From assembly GCA_945483255.1 (NCBI GenBank), contig CALYRP010000036.1:1-8375 (forward strand): a stretch of 8,375 bases of DNA. Direction: 5' to 3'. The position numbers and the translations under genes were made by a program. This document shows, in pieces, positions 1-4,605 of this stretch. The notes beneath the pieces were generated by a model. It did no database searches. It was not told the origin of the DNA and saw nothing but the letters and a program-made list of their open reading frames with translations. This DNA is from an uncultured Pseudomonadota bacterium (GTDB taxonomy: Bacteria > Pseudomonadota > Alphaproteobacteria > Rs-D84). The stretch's first letter is position 1. Each line of letters begins with the position of its first letter.

Positions 1-1
1 T

Positions 2-31
2 AAAAAAATCCCTAACAAACGCAGGGATTTT
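2..31 (-). terminator. Rho-independent terminator after the small membrane protein gene
   Basis: A perfect 9-bp inverted repeat (AAAATCCCT at 5-13, AGGGATTTT at 23-31) encloses a 9-nt loop. Read on the minus strand, the stem runs into an uninterrupted T tract (complement of the A run at 2-8). It lies 19 nt past the stop codon at 50-52, so it most likely ends the ssrA/small-protein transcription unit. Confidence 0.8.
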
Positions 32-49
32 AAAGGTTTTTATTGTCGA

Positions 50-280
50 TTAACGACGACGAAAACCATTTGAATGTGCTTGTGCATTGTTGCTGCTGCG
101 TTTGGATAAATAACGTGCTGCAATCAAAACCAACCATTCTACAGACAATAATGCCAACCCGATAACTTTTTCTTGGCAACCTTGTAAATATGCCAAAACA
201 TATACAAATTGTGCGATGTAAGAAATATACAAAACACCGAAAATGCCTGTAAAGAATACTTTTTTGATTTTTCCGAACAT
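50..280 (-). CDS. Small two-helix membrane protein, function unknown
   Basis: A 76-residue protein that I cannot assign to a family. It begins MFGKIKKVFF, has two likely membrane segments (about residues 9-35 and 41-58) joined by a short QGCQEK turn, and ends in a basic, Ser/Asn-rich tail finishing FRRR. The start at 280 is chosen because AAGGA (289-293 on the plus strand) lies 8 nt upstream; the longer frame starting at 349 would run through the hairpin at the end of the tmRNA gene and has no ribosome binding site. It directly follows ssrA on the same strand. The only -10-like hexamer nearby (297-302) would start RNA inside the ribosome binding site, so the gene may be expressed by readthrough from ssrA. 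A terminator follows the stop. The ribosome binding site, hydrophobic pattern and terminator suggest a real gene. Confidence 0.65.
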   Translation of the reverse strand: MFGKIKKVFFTGIFGVLYISYIAQFVYVLAYLQGCQEKVIGLALLSVEWLVLIAARYLSKRSSNNAQAHSNGFRRR

Positions 281-309
281 TTCTTTTTTCCTTTTTATTT
301 TATCATTTA

Positions 310-339
310 TGTCGGGTTTCTGGTGCCAGGTACCCGACA
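310..339 (-). repeat. Near-perfect palindromic hairpin at the end of ssrA
   Basis: TGTCGGGT and ACCCGACA form an 8-bp stem. The interior continues after a T-T mismatch and a T-G wobble with CTGG/CCAG, giving a nearly closed 30-nt hairpin. No T tract follows on the minus strand (TAAATGATAAAAT does), so it does not look like a classical terminator. It may be the 3' structure or processing signal of the tmRNA coding piece, or a small palindromic repeat. Confidence 0.6.
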
Positions 340-398
340 AACCCCGCAAAAGCTAAAACGAAATATACCAACAATTGCCAATATATTTCAATGCTATA

Positions 399-434
399 TT
401 AAGCAGCCATTGCAACGCGAACATTGTCGTTCGC
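399..434 (-). other. ssrA: tmRNA proteolysis tag frame: ANDNVRVAMAA, stop
   Basis: From GCG at 434 the frame reads Ala-Asn-Asp-Asn-Val-Arg-Val-Ala-Met-Ala-Ala and stops at TAA (401-399). The ANDN start is typical of alphaproteobacterial tags and the Ala-Ala end is the usual ClpXP/ClpAP signal. The codon before GCG is GCT (also Ala), and the bases before GCT (CAATC) resemble the E. coli resume context (TAGTC) better, so the encoded tag may be one alanine longer. A 5-bp hairpin with a 3-nt loop (436-448) lies immediately upstream. Confidence 0.85.
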
Positions 435-463
435 AGCGATTGTATCGCCATTCAGTTTTTAGT

Positions 464-485
464 TTGTTTTTAACGGAACAACCCG
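464..485 (-). other. ssrA: PK1 pseudoknot of tmRNA
   Basis: Two interleaved stems can be drawn upstream of the tag. Stem 1 pairs CGG (485-483) with CCG (476-474). Stem 2 pairs TTGTT (481-477) with AACAA (468-464). The order and the A-rich connecting loop match PK1 in other tmRNAs, where it positions the tag frame in the ribosome. Confidence 0.6.
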
Positions 486-534
486 GATTCAATCGATTTG
501 CCTTTACTTCGCCTGTCGAAACTATGTCAGCCCC

Positions 535-545
535 ATAAGATAAAT
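535..545 (-). other. ssrA: Intervening segment removed between the two tmRNA pieces
   Basis: The 11 nt (ATTTATCTTAT on the minus strand) between the CCA end and the first G of the coding piece joins the original 3' and 5' ends of the permuted molecule. By analogy with other two-piece tmRNAs, RNase processing should excise it, with RNase P making the mature 5' end. It is short and AT-only apart from one C. Confidence 0.75.
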
Positions 546-605
546 TGGTGGAGCTGTGGGGTACCGCCCCCCAGTCCAAAACGATTATTCCGCAACGAAT
601 TCAGA
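546..605 (-). other. ssrA: tmRNA acceptor piece (T-arm, acceptor 3' strand, encoded CCA)
   Basis: The mature 3' end is the encoded CCA at 548-546. It is preceded by the acceptor strand CAGCTCC and a T-arm made of TGGGG and CCCCA around a 7-nt loop. That loop reads GGCGGTA, not the usual TTCRANY. Further upstream, TAATCGTTTTG (587-577) pairs with the coding piece to form P2. The 5' end is not determined; 605 is a guess, and the transcript probably begins near 625. Confidence 0.8.
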
Positions 606-631
606 ATCATCACTGTATAAACAGCAAACAT

Positions 632-660
632 ATTATAAATATTCATACTGGAAATTGCAA
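632..660 (-). promoter_or_regulatory. sigma70-type promoter for ssrA
   Basis: On the minus strand TTGCAA (660-655) is followed after exactly 17 nt by a consensus TATAAT (637-632). The predicted start near 625 is about 80 nt upstream of the acceptor CCA end, a suitable length for the acceptor precursor. It overlaps the divergent obgE promoter region. Confidence 0.7.
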
Positions 661-676
661 GTTTTTAAGTTATAAT
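648..676 (+). promoter_or_regulatory. Probable promoter for obgE
   Basis: A consensus -10 TATAAT sits at 671-676, 20 nt before the obgE start codon. The best -35 at 17-nt spacing is CTGGAA (648-653), a weak match. The predicted RNA would start near 683 and have a very short leader that still includes AAAGGG (683-688) as ribosome binding site. Confidence 0.5.
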
Positions 677-696
677 GACACAAAAGGGTTATAAAA

Positions 697-1698
697 ATGA
701 AGTTCTTAGACAAAGCAAAAATATATATCAAGGCTGGTGATGGCGGTAACGGTGCTGCATCGTTTAGACGCGAAAAATACATTGAATTTGGCGGGCCAAA
801 CGGTGGCGATGGTGGTCGCGGTGGCGATGTTGTTTTTCGTGCGGTTCCAAATGTGAACACATTGATTGATTATCGATACAAGACAAAATTTGTTGCGCAA
901 CGCGGTCAAAATGGTATGGGAAAAATGCGTACAGGCTATTCGGGTGAAACACTTTATTTGCCGGTGCCAACTGGGACGGTTATTTTGTCTGAAAATGAAG
1001 AAATCGAATACGCAGATTTGAATACAGACGGCATGGAATATCGTGCTGCACGTGGTGGAAATGGCGGGTGGGGCAATTTGCATTTCAAAAGCCCGACTAA
1101 TCGTGCGCCGCGCCAGGCTAATGATGGATTGCCGGGCGAAGAAAGAACGGTTATATTGCGTCTGAAATTGATTGCTGACATTGGGCTGGTTGGTTTCCCA
1201 AATGCAGGTAAATCAACAATATTGTCTGTTGTAACAGCGGCACGTCCAAAGATTGCGAATTATGCGTTTACAACATTGAATCCACAATTGGGTGTAATGT
1301 ATGCGCACAACCGCGAATTTGTAATGGTCGATTTGCCAGGTCTTATCGAAGGCGCGCACATGGGCGTTGGTCTGGGCGATAGATTTTTGGGACACGCCGA
1401 ACGCACAAAATTAATTTTGCATGTAATTGACGGATCTGAACCTGATTGGGCGGAACGCTATAAAACAATTCGTCACGAAATGGATTCATATGGTGGTGGT
1501 CTTTTGAACAAGCCTGAAATCGTCATAATTAACAAAATAGACATGTTGGACGATAATGAATTAAAAACGCGTATGGGCGCATTTAAAAAATCGTTTGGAC
1601 GCAAAAAGAAACCAACAATTTTGACAATCAGCGCCGCCGGTCATATCGGTATCGACGAAATGATAAAAGAAATTGAAAAACAAATGTTAGGGATGTAA
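697..1698 (+). CDS. obgE: Obg-family GTPase ObgE/CgtA
   Basis: ObgE is a conserved GTPase that binds the 50S ribosomal subunit late in assembly and links it to growth control. The 333-residue protein has the glycine-rich Obg fold at about 1-158 (GDGGNGAASFRREK, then GGPNGGDGGRGGDV near 32-45 and FKSPTNRAPR at 130-139). The GTPase domain follows: G1 GFPNAGKST 166-174, switch I FTTLNPQLGV 191-200, G3 DLPG 212-215 followed by LIEGAHMGVGLGDRFLGH, G4 NKID 279-282 and G5 SAA 312-314. It ends soon after the G domain, so the variable C-terminal OCT domain of some Gram-positives is absent. The start is supported by AAAGGG 8 nt upstream and by the standard MKFLD N-terminus. In many bacteria rplU and rpmA precede obgE; here the upstream neighbour is ssrA on the opposite strand. 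Confidence 0.96.
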   Translation: MKFLDKAKIYIKAGDGGNGAASFRREKYIEFGGPNGGDGGRGGDVVFRAVPNVNTLIDYRYKTKFVAQRGQNGMGKMRTGYSGETLYLPVPTGTVILSENEEIEYADLNTDGMEYRAARGGNGGWGNLHFKSPTNRAPRQANDGLPGEERTVILRLKLIADIGLVGFPNAGKSTILSVVTAARPKIANYAFTTLNPQLGVMYAHNREFVMVDLPGLIEGAHMGVGLGDRFLGHAERTKLILHVIDGSEPDWAERYKTIRHEMDSYGGGLLNKPEIVIINKIDMLDDNELKTRMGAFKKSFGRKKKPTILTISAAGHIGIDEMIKEIEKQMLGM

Positions 1699-1700
1699 TA

Positions 1701-2300
1701 ATGACACAGGCTGCATATGATAAGTTTTTGGCCGACTTTCGCAAGAAACATGCGAAACCGGTACCAAAGCCGAAACCGATTCGCCCATTGAATCCGCTTT
1801 CGGATTATTGGTATGGTTCCGACAGATGCGAAGGTGAAGCACGTCTTGCAAAGATAGCATATTTCAGTTCTGATAAACATGAAAAACAAGCCGTTGCTGA
1901 AAATGGAACAAAGATAACATTAGGTGACGATGGCGCAACGGAAGATATGGTTGATTTAATCGGTGGTCAATGGCACATACAAAACAATTTTGATTATTCA
2001 AAAATAGTTCGTGTTCGTGACAAAGATATGGTTTTGATGGATAAATTGCCACGCAAGGAAGATAACAGGTTTGAATATTGGAACGCTAAATTGGTTGGAT
2101 ATAATTGTTTTGGCCCGTTTTTATCCAAAGGAAACAATCCTGATTACATTGTTGCAAAATATGAAACCGACAATGGGCCACTTTGGGGATACGGCAAAAC
2201 ATTGGAAGAAGCGCGTGCATTCTTGGGATTGAAATTATTTGATGAATACAAAGATATTATTCATATAATTGCAAATCGAAATAAATTAAAACAAAAATAA
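1701..2300 (+). CDS. Hypothetical protein, 199 residues, coupled to obgE
   Basis: I do not recognise a family. The protein appears soluble, with no signal peptide or membrane segment. Residues 14-33 are basic and proline-rich (RKKHAKPVPKPKP...), suggesting a flexible N-terminal arm. The rest is mixed alpha/beta in character, with aromatic patches (SDYWYGSDRCEGEAR near 34-48, VDLIGGQWHIQNNFDY near 84-99, FEYWNAKLVGYNCFGPFL near 124-141, GPLWGYGKTLEEARAFLGL near 159-177), and a Lys-rich tail. Its ATG begins 2 nt after the obgE stop with a purine-rich GGGAT inside the end of obgE, so it is probably translated by coupling on the same mRNA. Codon use matches its neighbours. A ribosome- or RNA-related role could be guessed only from its position next to obgE. 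Confidence 0.8.
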   Translation: MTQAAYDKFLADFRKKHAKPVPKPKPIRPLNPLSDYWYGSDRCEGEARLAKIAYFSSDKHEKQAVAENGTKITLGDDGATEDMVDLIGGQWHIQNNFDYSKIVRVRDKDMVLMDKLPRKEDNRFEYWNAKLVGYNCFGPFLSKGNNPDYIVAKYETDNGPLWGYGKTLEEARAFLGLKLFDEYKDIIHIIANRNKLKQK

Positions 2301-2305
2301 ACACT

Positions 2306-2334
2306 TTGATTTTCTGGAATCTATCTGGTAAAAT
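2306..2334 (+). promoter_or_regulatory. sigma70-type promoter for rubrerythrin
   Basis: TTGATT (2306-2311) and TAAAAT (2329-2334) are separated by exactly 17 nt. The predicted start near 2341 gives a leader of about 25 nt containing the strong AAAGGAG (2351-2357). The TTG at 2306 is therefore a -35 element, not an alternative start codon. I saw no clear PerR- or Fur-like operator. Confidence 0.65.
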
Positions 2335-2365
2335 CAATTCAGTAAACAACAAAGGAGTAAACACA

Positions 2366-2989
2366 ATGGTATCATTAAAAGGTTCACAAACAGAAAAAAA
2401 TTTATTGATTGCTTTTGCTGGCGAATCCCAGGCACGCAATCGTTATACTTTCTTTGCAGGCCAGGCAAAAAAAGACGGATATGAAGCAATCGCAAAAATA
2501 TTCTTGGAAACAGCCGAACAAGAAAAAGAACACGCATCACGCCTGTTTAAATATTTAGAAGGTGGCGACATTGAAATCACTGCATCTTTTCCTGCGGGTA
2601 AAATAGGCAGCACTTTGGAAAATTTAAAAGCGGCCGCATACGGTGAACACGAAGAAAATACAGATATGTATCCAAAGTTTGCACAAATCGCAGCCCAAGA
2701 AGGTTTCACAGCGATTGCAGAAGTTTTGAAAAATATTGGTTATGCGGAACGTTATCATGAATCACGTTACAAAGCTTTGGCAGAAGCAATCGAAAACGGA
2801 ACAATATTCAAATCTGATAAAATCGTAATGTGGCGTTGCACAAATTGTGGCAATTGGCACATTGGAACTGAAGCACCAAAGGTATGCCCAGCATGTCTTC
2901 ACCCACAGGGATATTTTATCAGCGAAGGTATCGTCACACGTTGCGACACCAACGAAGGTTTCTGTGAATACACAAATATTGATGATTAA
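2366..2989 (+). CDS. rbr: Rubrerythrin (diiron peroxidase with C-terminal rubredoxin)
   Basis: Rubrerythrins reduce hydrogen peroxide to water in anaerobes and microaerobes, with electrons passing from the rubredoxin-like Fe(Cys)4 site to the diiron site. In this 207-residue protein the ferritin-like four-helix domain (about 1-147) has the expected ligands: E20 (GESQARNRY), E53 and H56 (EQEKEHA), E94 and E97 (YGEHEE), E128 and H131 (AERYHE). The rubredoxin domain has C158-x2-C161 (WRCTNCG) and C174-x2-C177 (CPACLHPQGYF). The start at 2366 is set by AAAGGAG 8 nt upstream; a longer frame from TTG at 2306 would include the promoter. The protein continues about 20 residues beyond the usual end at PQ-x-YF, with two more cysteines (193, 200) and an acidic finish. 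It has its own promoter and terminator, so it is probably expressed alone. Confidence 0.95.
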   Translation: MVSLKGSQTEKNLLIAFAGESQARNRYTFFAGQAKKDGYEAIAKIFLETAEQEKEHASRLFKYLEGGDIEITASFPAGKIGSTLENLKAAAYGEHEENTDMYPKFAQIAAQEGFTAIAEVLKNIGYAERYHESRYKALAEAIENGTIFKSDKIVMWRCTNCGNWHIGTEAPKVCPACLHPQGYFISEGIVTRCDTNEGFCEYTNIDD

Positions 2990-3004
2990 TTAATATAAAA
3001 AATT

Positions 3005-3034
3005 AAAAACACCGGCAACCGCCGGTGTTTTTTT
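3005..3034. terminator. Bidirectional terminator between rubrerythrin and lipoprotein gene
   Basis: A perfect stem AAAAACACCGGC (3005-3016) / GCCGGTGTTTTT (3021-3032) has an AACC loop. The T run 3028-3034 serves the plus strand and the A run 3005-3009 serves the minus strand. It lies between convergent genes; the minus-strand stop codon begins at its edge (3033-3035). Confidence 0.9.
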
Positions 3035-3563
3035 AATCGTCTTGTGTTGTTAATACGACTAGACTTTCTATAATTTCAGAATCTTCATCTTTTATATTTA
3101 CTTTTTTATTTGTTGTTTTTTGTTTTGTTGTTTCTAATTCATCAAAGATTTTATTTAATTTGTCTATAGAACTGTTTGCGCAACCTCGTCCGCGCCAAGA
3201 TAATATTTCTTCGTTATTTGTTCTGTCTATGATTGAAACATTAAAATTCCACCACCAAAATCCGTTGAATACACACCATATTGGGCGCAATATTTCGGTG
3301 CGTTCTTTAACATTCACCGCATATTTGGCATTGGTTGGTATTGTGTATGCTTCGCCACCAGTAACTTCGGAAACACGAATTAATTTTCCGACACTTACAT
3401 CATATCCGCGTTCGTCCATTGTTTGTTTTATAGAACGCGCCATTGAATAACCAGCGCGCGGTGTATATATCAATGCGTTTGTATCCAATGTATGTGGTTT
3501 CAGATAAACGCTGTTGCAACCACAAAGGATGAAACACAATAAAACAAAAATAATCTTGCGCAT
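3033..3563 (-). CDS. Predicted lipoprotein of unknown function
   Basis: A 176-residue protein with a lipoprotein signal: MRKIIFVLLCFILCGC, in which LCG-C16 fits a lipobox, so C16 should be lipidated. Because +2 is Asn rather than Asp, the mature protein may go to the outer membrane. The mature part has a beta-rich region with a striking aromatic cluster (IWCVFNGFWWWNFNVSIID, about 95-113), followed by EEILSWRGRGC. C97 and C128 could form a disulphide in the periplasm. The C-terminal 45 residues are Lys/Glu/Asp-rich and probably flexible. AAGGA lies 10 nt upstream of the start, with a promoter before it. I do not recognise the family. The neighbouring envelope genes (rlpA-like, murJ) fit an envelope role, but this is only context. 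Confidence 0.85.
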   Translation of the reverse strand: MRKIIFVLLCFILCGCNSVYLKPHTLDTNALIYTPRAGYSMARSIKQTMDERGYDVSVGKLIRVSEVTGGEAYTIPTNAKYAVNVKERTEILRPIWCVFNGFWWWNFNVSIIDRTNNEEILSWRGRGCANSSIDKLNKIFDELETTKQKTTNKKVNIKDEDSEIIESLVVLTTQDD

Positions 3564-3584
3564 AAGAATATGTTCCTTTTTGTG

Positions 3585-3614
3585 ATTCTAGACCAACATG
3601 GAAAAATAAATCAA
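3585..3614 (-). promoter_or_regulatory. Promoter for the unknown lipoprotein gene
   Basis: On the minus strand TTGATT (3614-3609) is followed after 18 nt by TAGAAT (3590-3585). It starts immediately after the terminator of the upstream gene, so this gene is transcribed separately from the rlpA-like gene. The predicted start is near 3578. Confidence 0.6.
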
Positions 3615-3618
3615 GCAT

Positions 3619-3641
3619 AAAAAACCGCCCAATCGGGCGGT
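3619..3641 (-). terminator. Rho-independent terminator after the rlpA-like gene
   Basis: AACCGCCC (3622-3629) and GGGCGGTT (3634-3641) form a perfect 8-bp GC-rich stem with a 4-nt loop. On the minus strand it is followed by a T run (complement of the A run at 3619-3623). It lies 22 nt past the stop codon at 3664-3666. Confidence 0.85.
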
Positions 3642-3663
3642 TAATGATTTATGGTTTTATTGA

Positions 3664-4527
3664 TTAAATGCTGTCAGCATTAACCCATTTGCCAGCTTTC
3701 AATAATCCAGGTGCCATACCTTTGTCGCTGCGCAACGCATCAATTACGCGACGTGCATTTGCAGCATCCAGGTCAATAATACGAACCTTGTACATATCGG
3801 CTTCGTGAACGACAACTGCGTTTCCGTATGATGCCAATTCGCGTGCCAATGCGTTTGCATTATCTTCGCTGTAAACAGCGGCAACTTGGACGCTGTAATC
3901 GCCAGATGTTGCAACTGGTGCGGCTTCTACTGTTTGGACAGCAACTGGTTCTGTGGCGGCTGGTTTAACTGCTTCGCCCAATGTAGCGTTTTTAACAGCA
4001 ACAGATTCATTTGCCAAAACTTGAACTTGAACTTTTGCTGTGCCGTTCATACCAATTTGTTGTGCCGCTGCTGATGATAAATCCATAATACGTGTATTTA
4101 CGAATGGACCGCGATTATTTACACGAACAACAACGGAATTACCGTTATCCAAATTAGTTACTTTTACAATAGATGGCAAAGGCAAAGTTTTGCTTGTTGC
4201 GACCAATTGATTTGAATCGAATGTTTCGCCATCACTTGTTTTTGAACCATTTAATTCTGTTGGAATAATACCAGCGATACCTGTTTGATTATATGTCAAA
4301 TCTTCACCAGGGATGTATTGAACATCTTCGATTTTATATGCGCTGCCGATGTAATATTTAGGTGCAGCAGCCATCAAATACGCGTTTGAATTTAATGTGG
4401 CGTCGTTTGTTGCTAACTGTTCTTCGCCGAAACCATCATATCCATACATGGCATCGTTCTTGGAACCAGTATCCATACATCCGGCAACCAAAGCAGTTAA
4501 AACCGCCAAAGAAACTATTTTTTTCAT
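3664..4527 (-). CDS. rlpA: RlpA-like septal lipoprotein (DPBB + SPOR) with altered active site
   Basis: RlpA proteins are outer-membrane lipoproteins at the septum; some are lytic transglycosylases acting on peptidoglycan stripped of stem peptides. This 287-residue protein has a lipoprotein signal (VAG-C17), a linker, a double-psi beta-barrel domain (about 80-171: SDGETFDSNQLVATSKTLPL, KVTNLDNGNSVVVRV, NNRGPF, RIMDLSSAAAQQIGM), an Ala/Val/Pro linker (172-208) and a C-terminal SPOR domain (about 209-280, starting GDYSVQVAAVYS). SPOR domains bind denuded glycans. The conserved WYG..FHG stretch reads GIIPTELNG here, the usual TAAHKTLP is VATSKTLP (S112), and NDRGPF is NNRGPF (N138); E101 remains. 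Cleavage activity is therefore doubtful. The start at 4527 has AAAAGGAG 8-9 nt upstream, against the longer frame from 4557. It lies downstream of murJ with its own promoter. Confidence 0.88.
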   Translation of the reverse strand: MKKIVSLAVLTALVAGCMDTGSKNDAMYGYDGFGEEQLATNDATLNSNAYLMAAAPKYYIGSAYKIEDVQYIPGEDLTYNQTGIAGIIPTELNGSKTSDGETFDSNQLVATSKTLPLPSIVKVTNLDNGNSVVVRVNNRGPFVNTRIMDLSSAAAQQIGMNGTAKVQVQVLANESVAVKNATLGEAVKPAATEPVAVQTVEAAPVATSGDYSVQVAAVYSEDNANALARELASYGNAVVVHEADMYKVRIIDLDAANARRVIDALRSDKGMAPGLLKAGKWVNADSI

Positions 4528-4574
4528 GTTCTCACTCCTTTTGTGGGAATCCCCCATTGATTCTCATATTTTAT

Positions 4575-4603
4575 ATTTTATCACAAAAGGCTATGACTTG
4601 CAA
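4575..4603 (-). promoter_or_regulatory. Promoter for the rlpA-like gene
   Basis: On the minus strand TTGCAA (4603-4598) is followed after exactly 17 nt by TAAAAT (4580-4575). It sits in the short gap after the murJ stop (4606-4608). No terminator separates murJ from it, so readthrough from murJ is also possible. The predicted leader is about 40 nt and contains a small TGGG/CCCA hairpin just before the ribosome binding site. Confidence 0.65.
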
Positions 4604-4605
4604 AT

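Larger units (their letters stand above)
310..534 (-). other. ssrA: tmRNA coding (messenger) piece
   Basis: It begins GGGGCTGACATAGTTTCGAC, close to the start of other bacterial tmRNAs (GGGGCTG, then TTCGAC). In order it holds the acceptor 5' strand, the 5' strand of P2 (500-490), PK1, the tag frame, an 8-bp hairpin just after the tag stop (GAAATATA/TATATTTC, 360-367 with 382-389) and a final hairpin (310-339). The 3' end of the mature piece cannot be fixed by eye: it could lie before or after the last hairpin. Confidence 0.75.
310..625 (-). ncRNA. ssrA: Permuted two-piece tmRNA gene (ssrA, alphaproteobacterial type)
   Basis: tmRNA with SmpB rescues stalled ribosomes: it is charged with alanine like a tRNA, then its short reading frame adds a degradation tag to the nascent chain. 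The gene is circularly permuted. On the minus strand the 3' acceptor part comes first (CAGCTCC-ACCA ending at 546), then an 11-nt spacer (545-535), then the 5' part (GGGGCTG from 534). GGGGCTG pairs with CAGCTCC over 7 bp and includes the G3-U wobble recognised by alanyl-tRNA synthetase. The two parts also pair through a P2-like helix (490-500 with 577-587, 10 of 11 pairs including one G-U). A PK1-like pseudoknot and a tag frame ending in a stop follow. Such permuted genes are processed into two RNAs in alphaproteobacteria. The outer limits are approximate: 625 is the predicted transcription start and 310 the end of the last hairpin. The minus-strand frame at 394-579 and plus-strand frame at 209-538 are not genes. 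Confidence 0.93.

Noticed and set aside
297..305. Extended -10-like TGATAAAAT on the minus strand as promoter for the small protein
   Set aside because: The predicted start (about 290) would remove part of the ribosome binding site at 289-293, and there is no -35.
281..349. N-terminal extension of the small membrane protein by 23 residues
   Set aside because: It would start within the palindromic hairpin without a ribosome binding site, whereas AAGGA sits 8 nt before the internal ATG at 280.
209..579. Reading frames on both strands (109 aa plus, 61 aa minus) between the small protein and obgE
   Set aside because: They lie across the ssrA gene, whose stems, CCA end and tag frame explain the sequence; neither has a ribosome binding site or a protein-like composition.
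706..1181. Minus-strand reading frames inside obgE
   Set aside because: They are shadows of a well-supported gene, with His/Cys-rich low-complexity translations and no start signals.
2306..2365. Longer rubrerythrin starting from TTG at 2306
   Set aside because: The TTG is the start of a -35 element (TTGATT-17-TAAAAT), and AAAGGAG precedes the ATG at 2366, which gives the normal family N-terminus.
4528..4557. Longer RlpA-like start at 4557
   Set aside because: The extra ten residues (MGDSHKRSEN) would bury the lipoprotein signal, and the strong AAAAGGAG is placed for the ATG at 4527.
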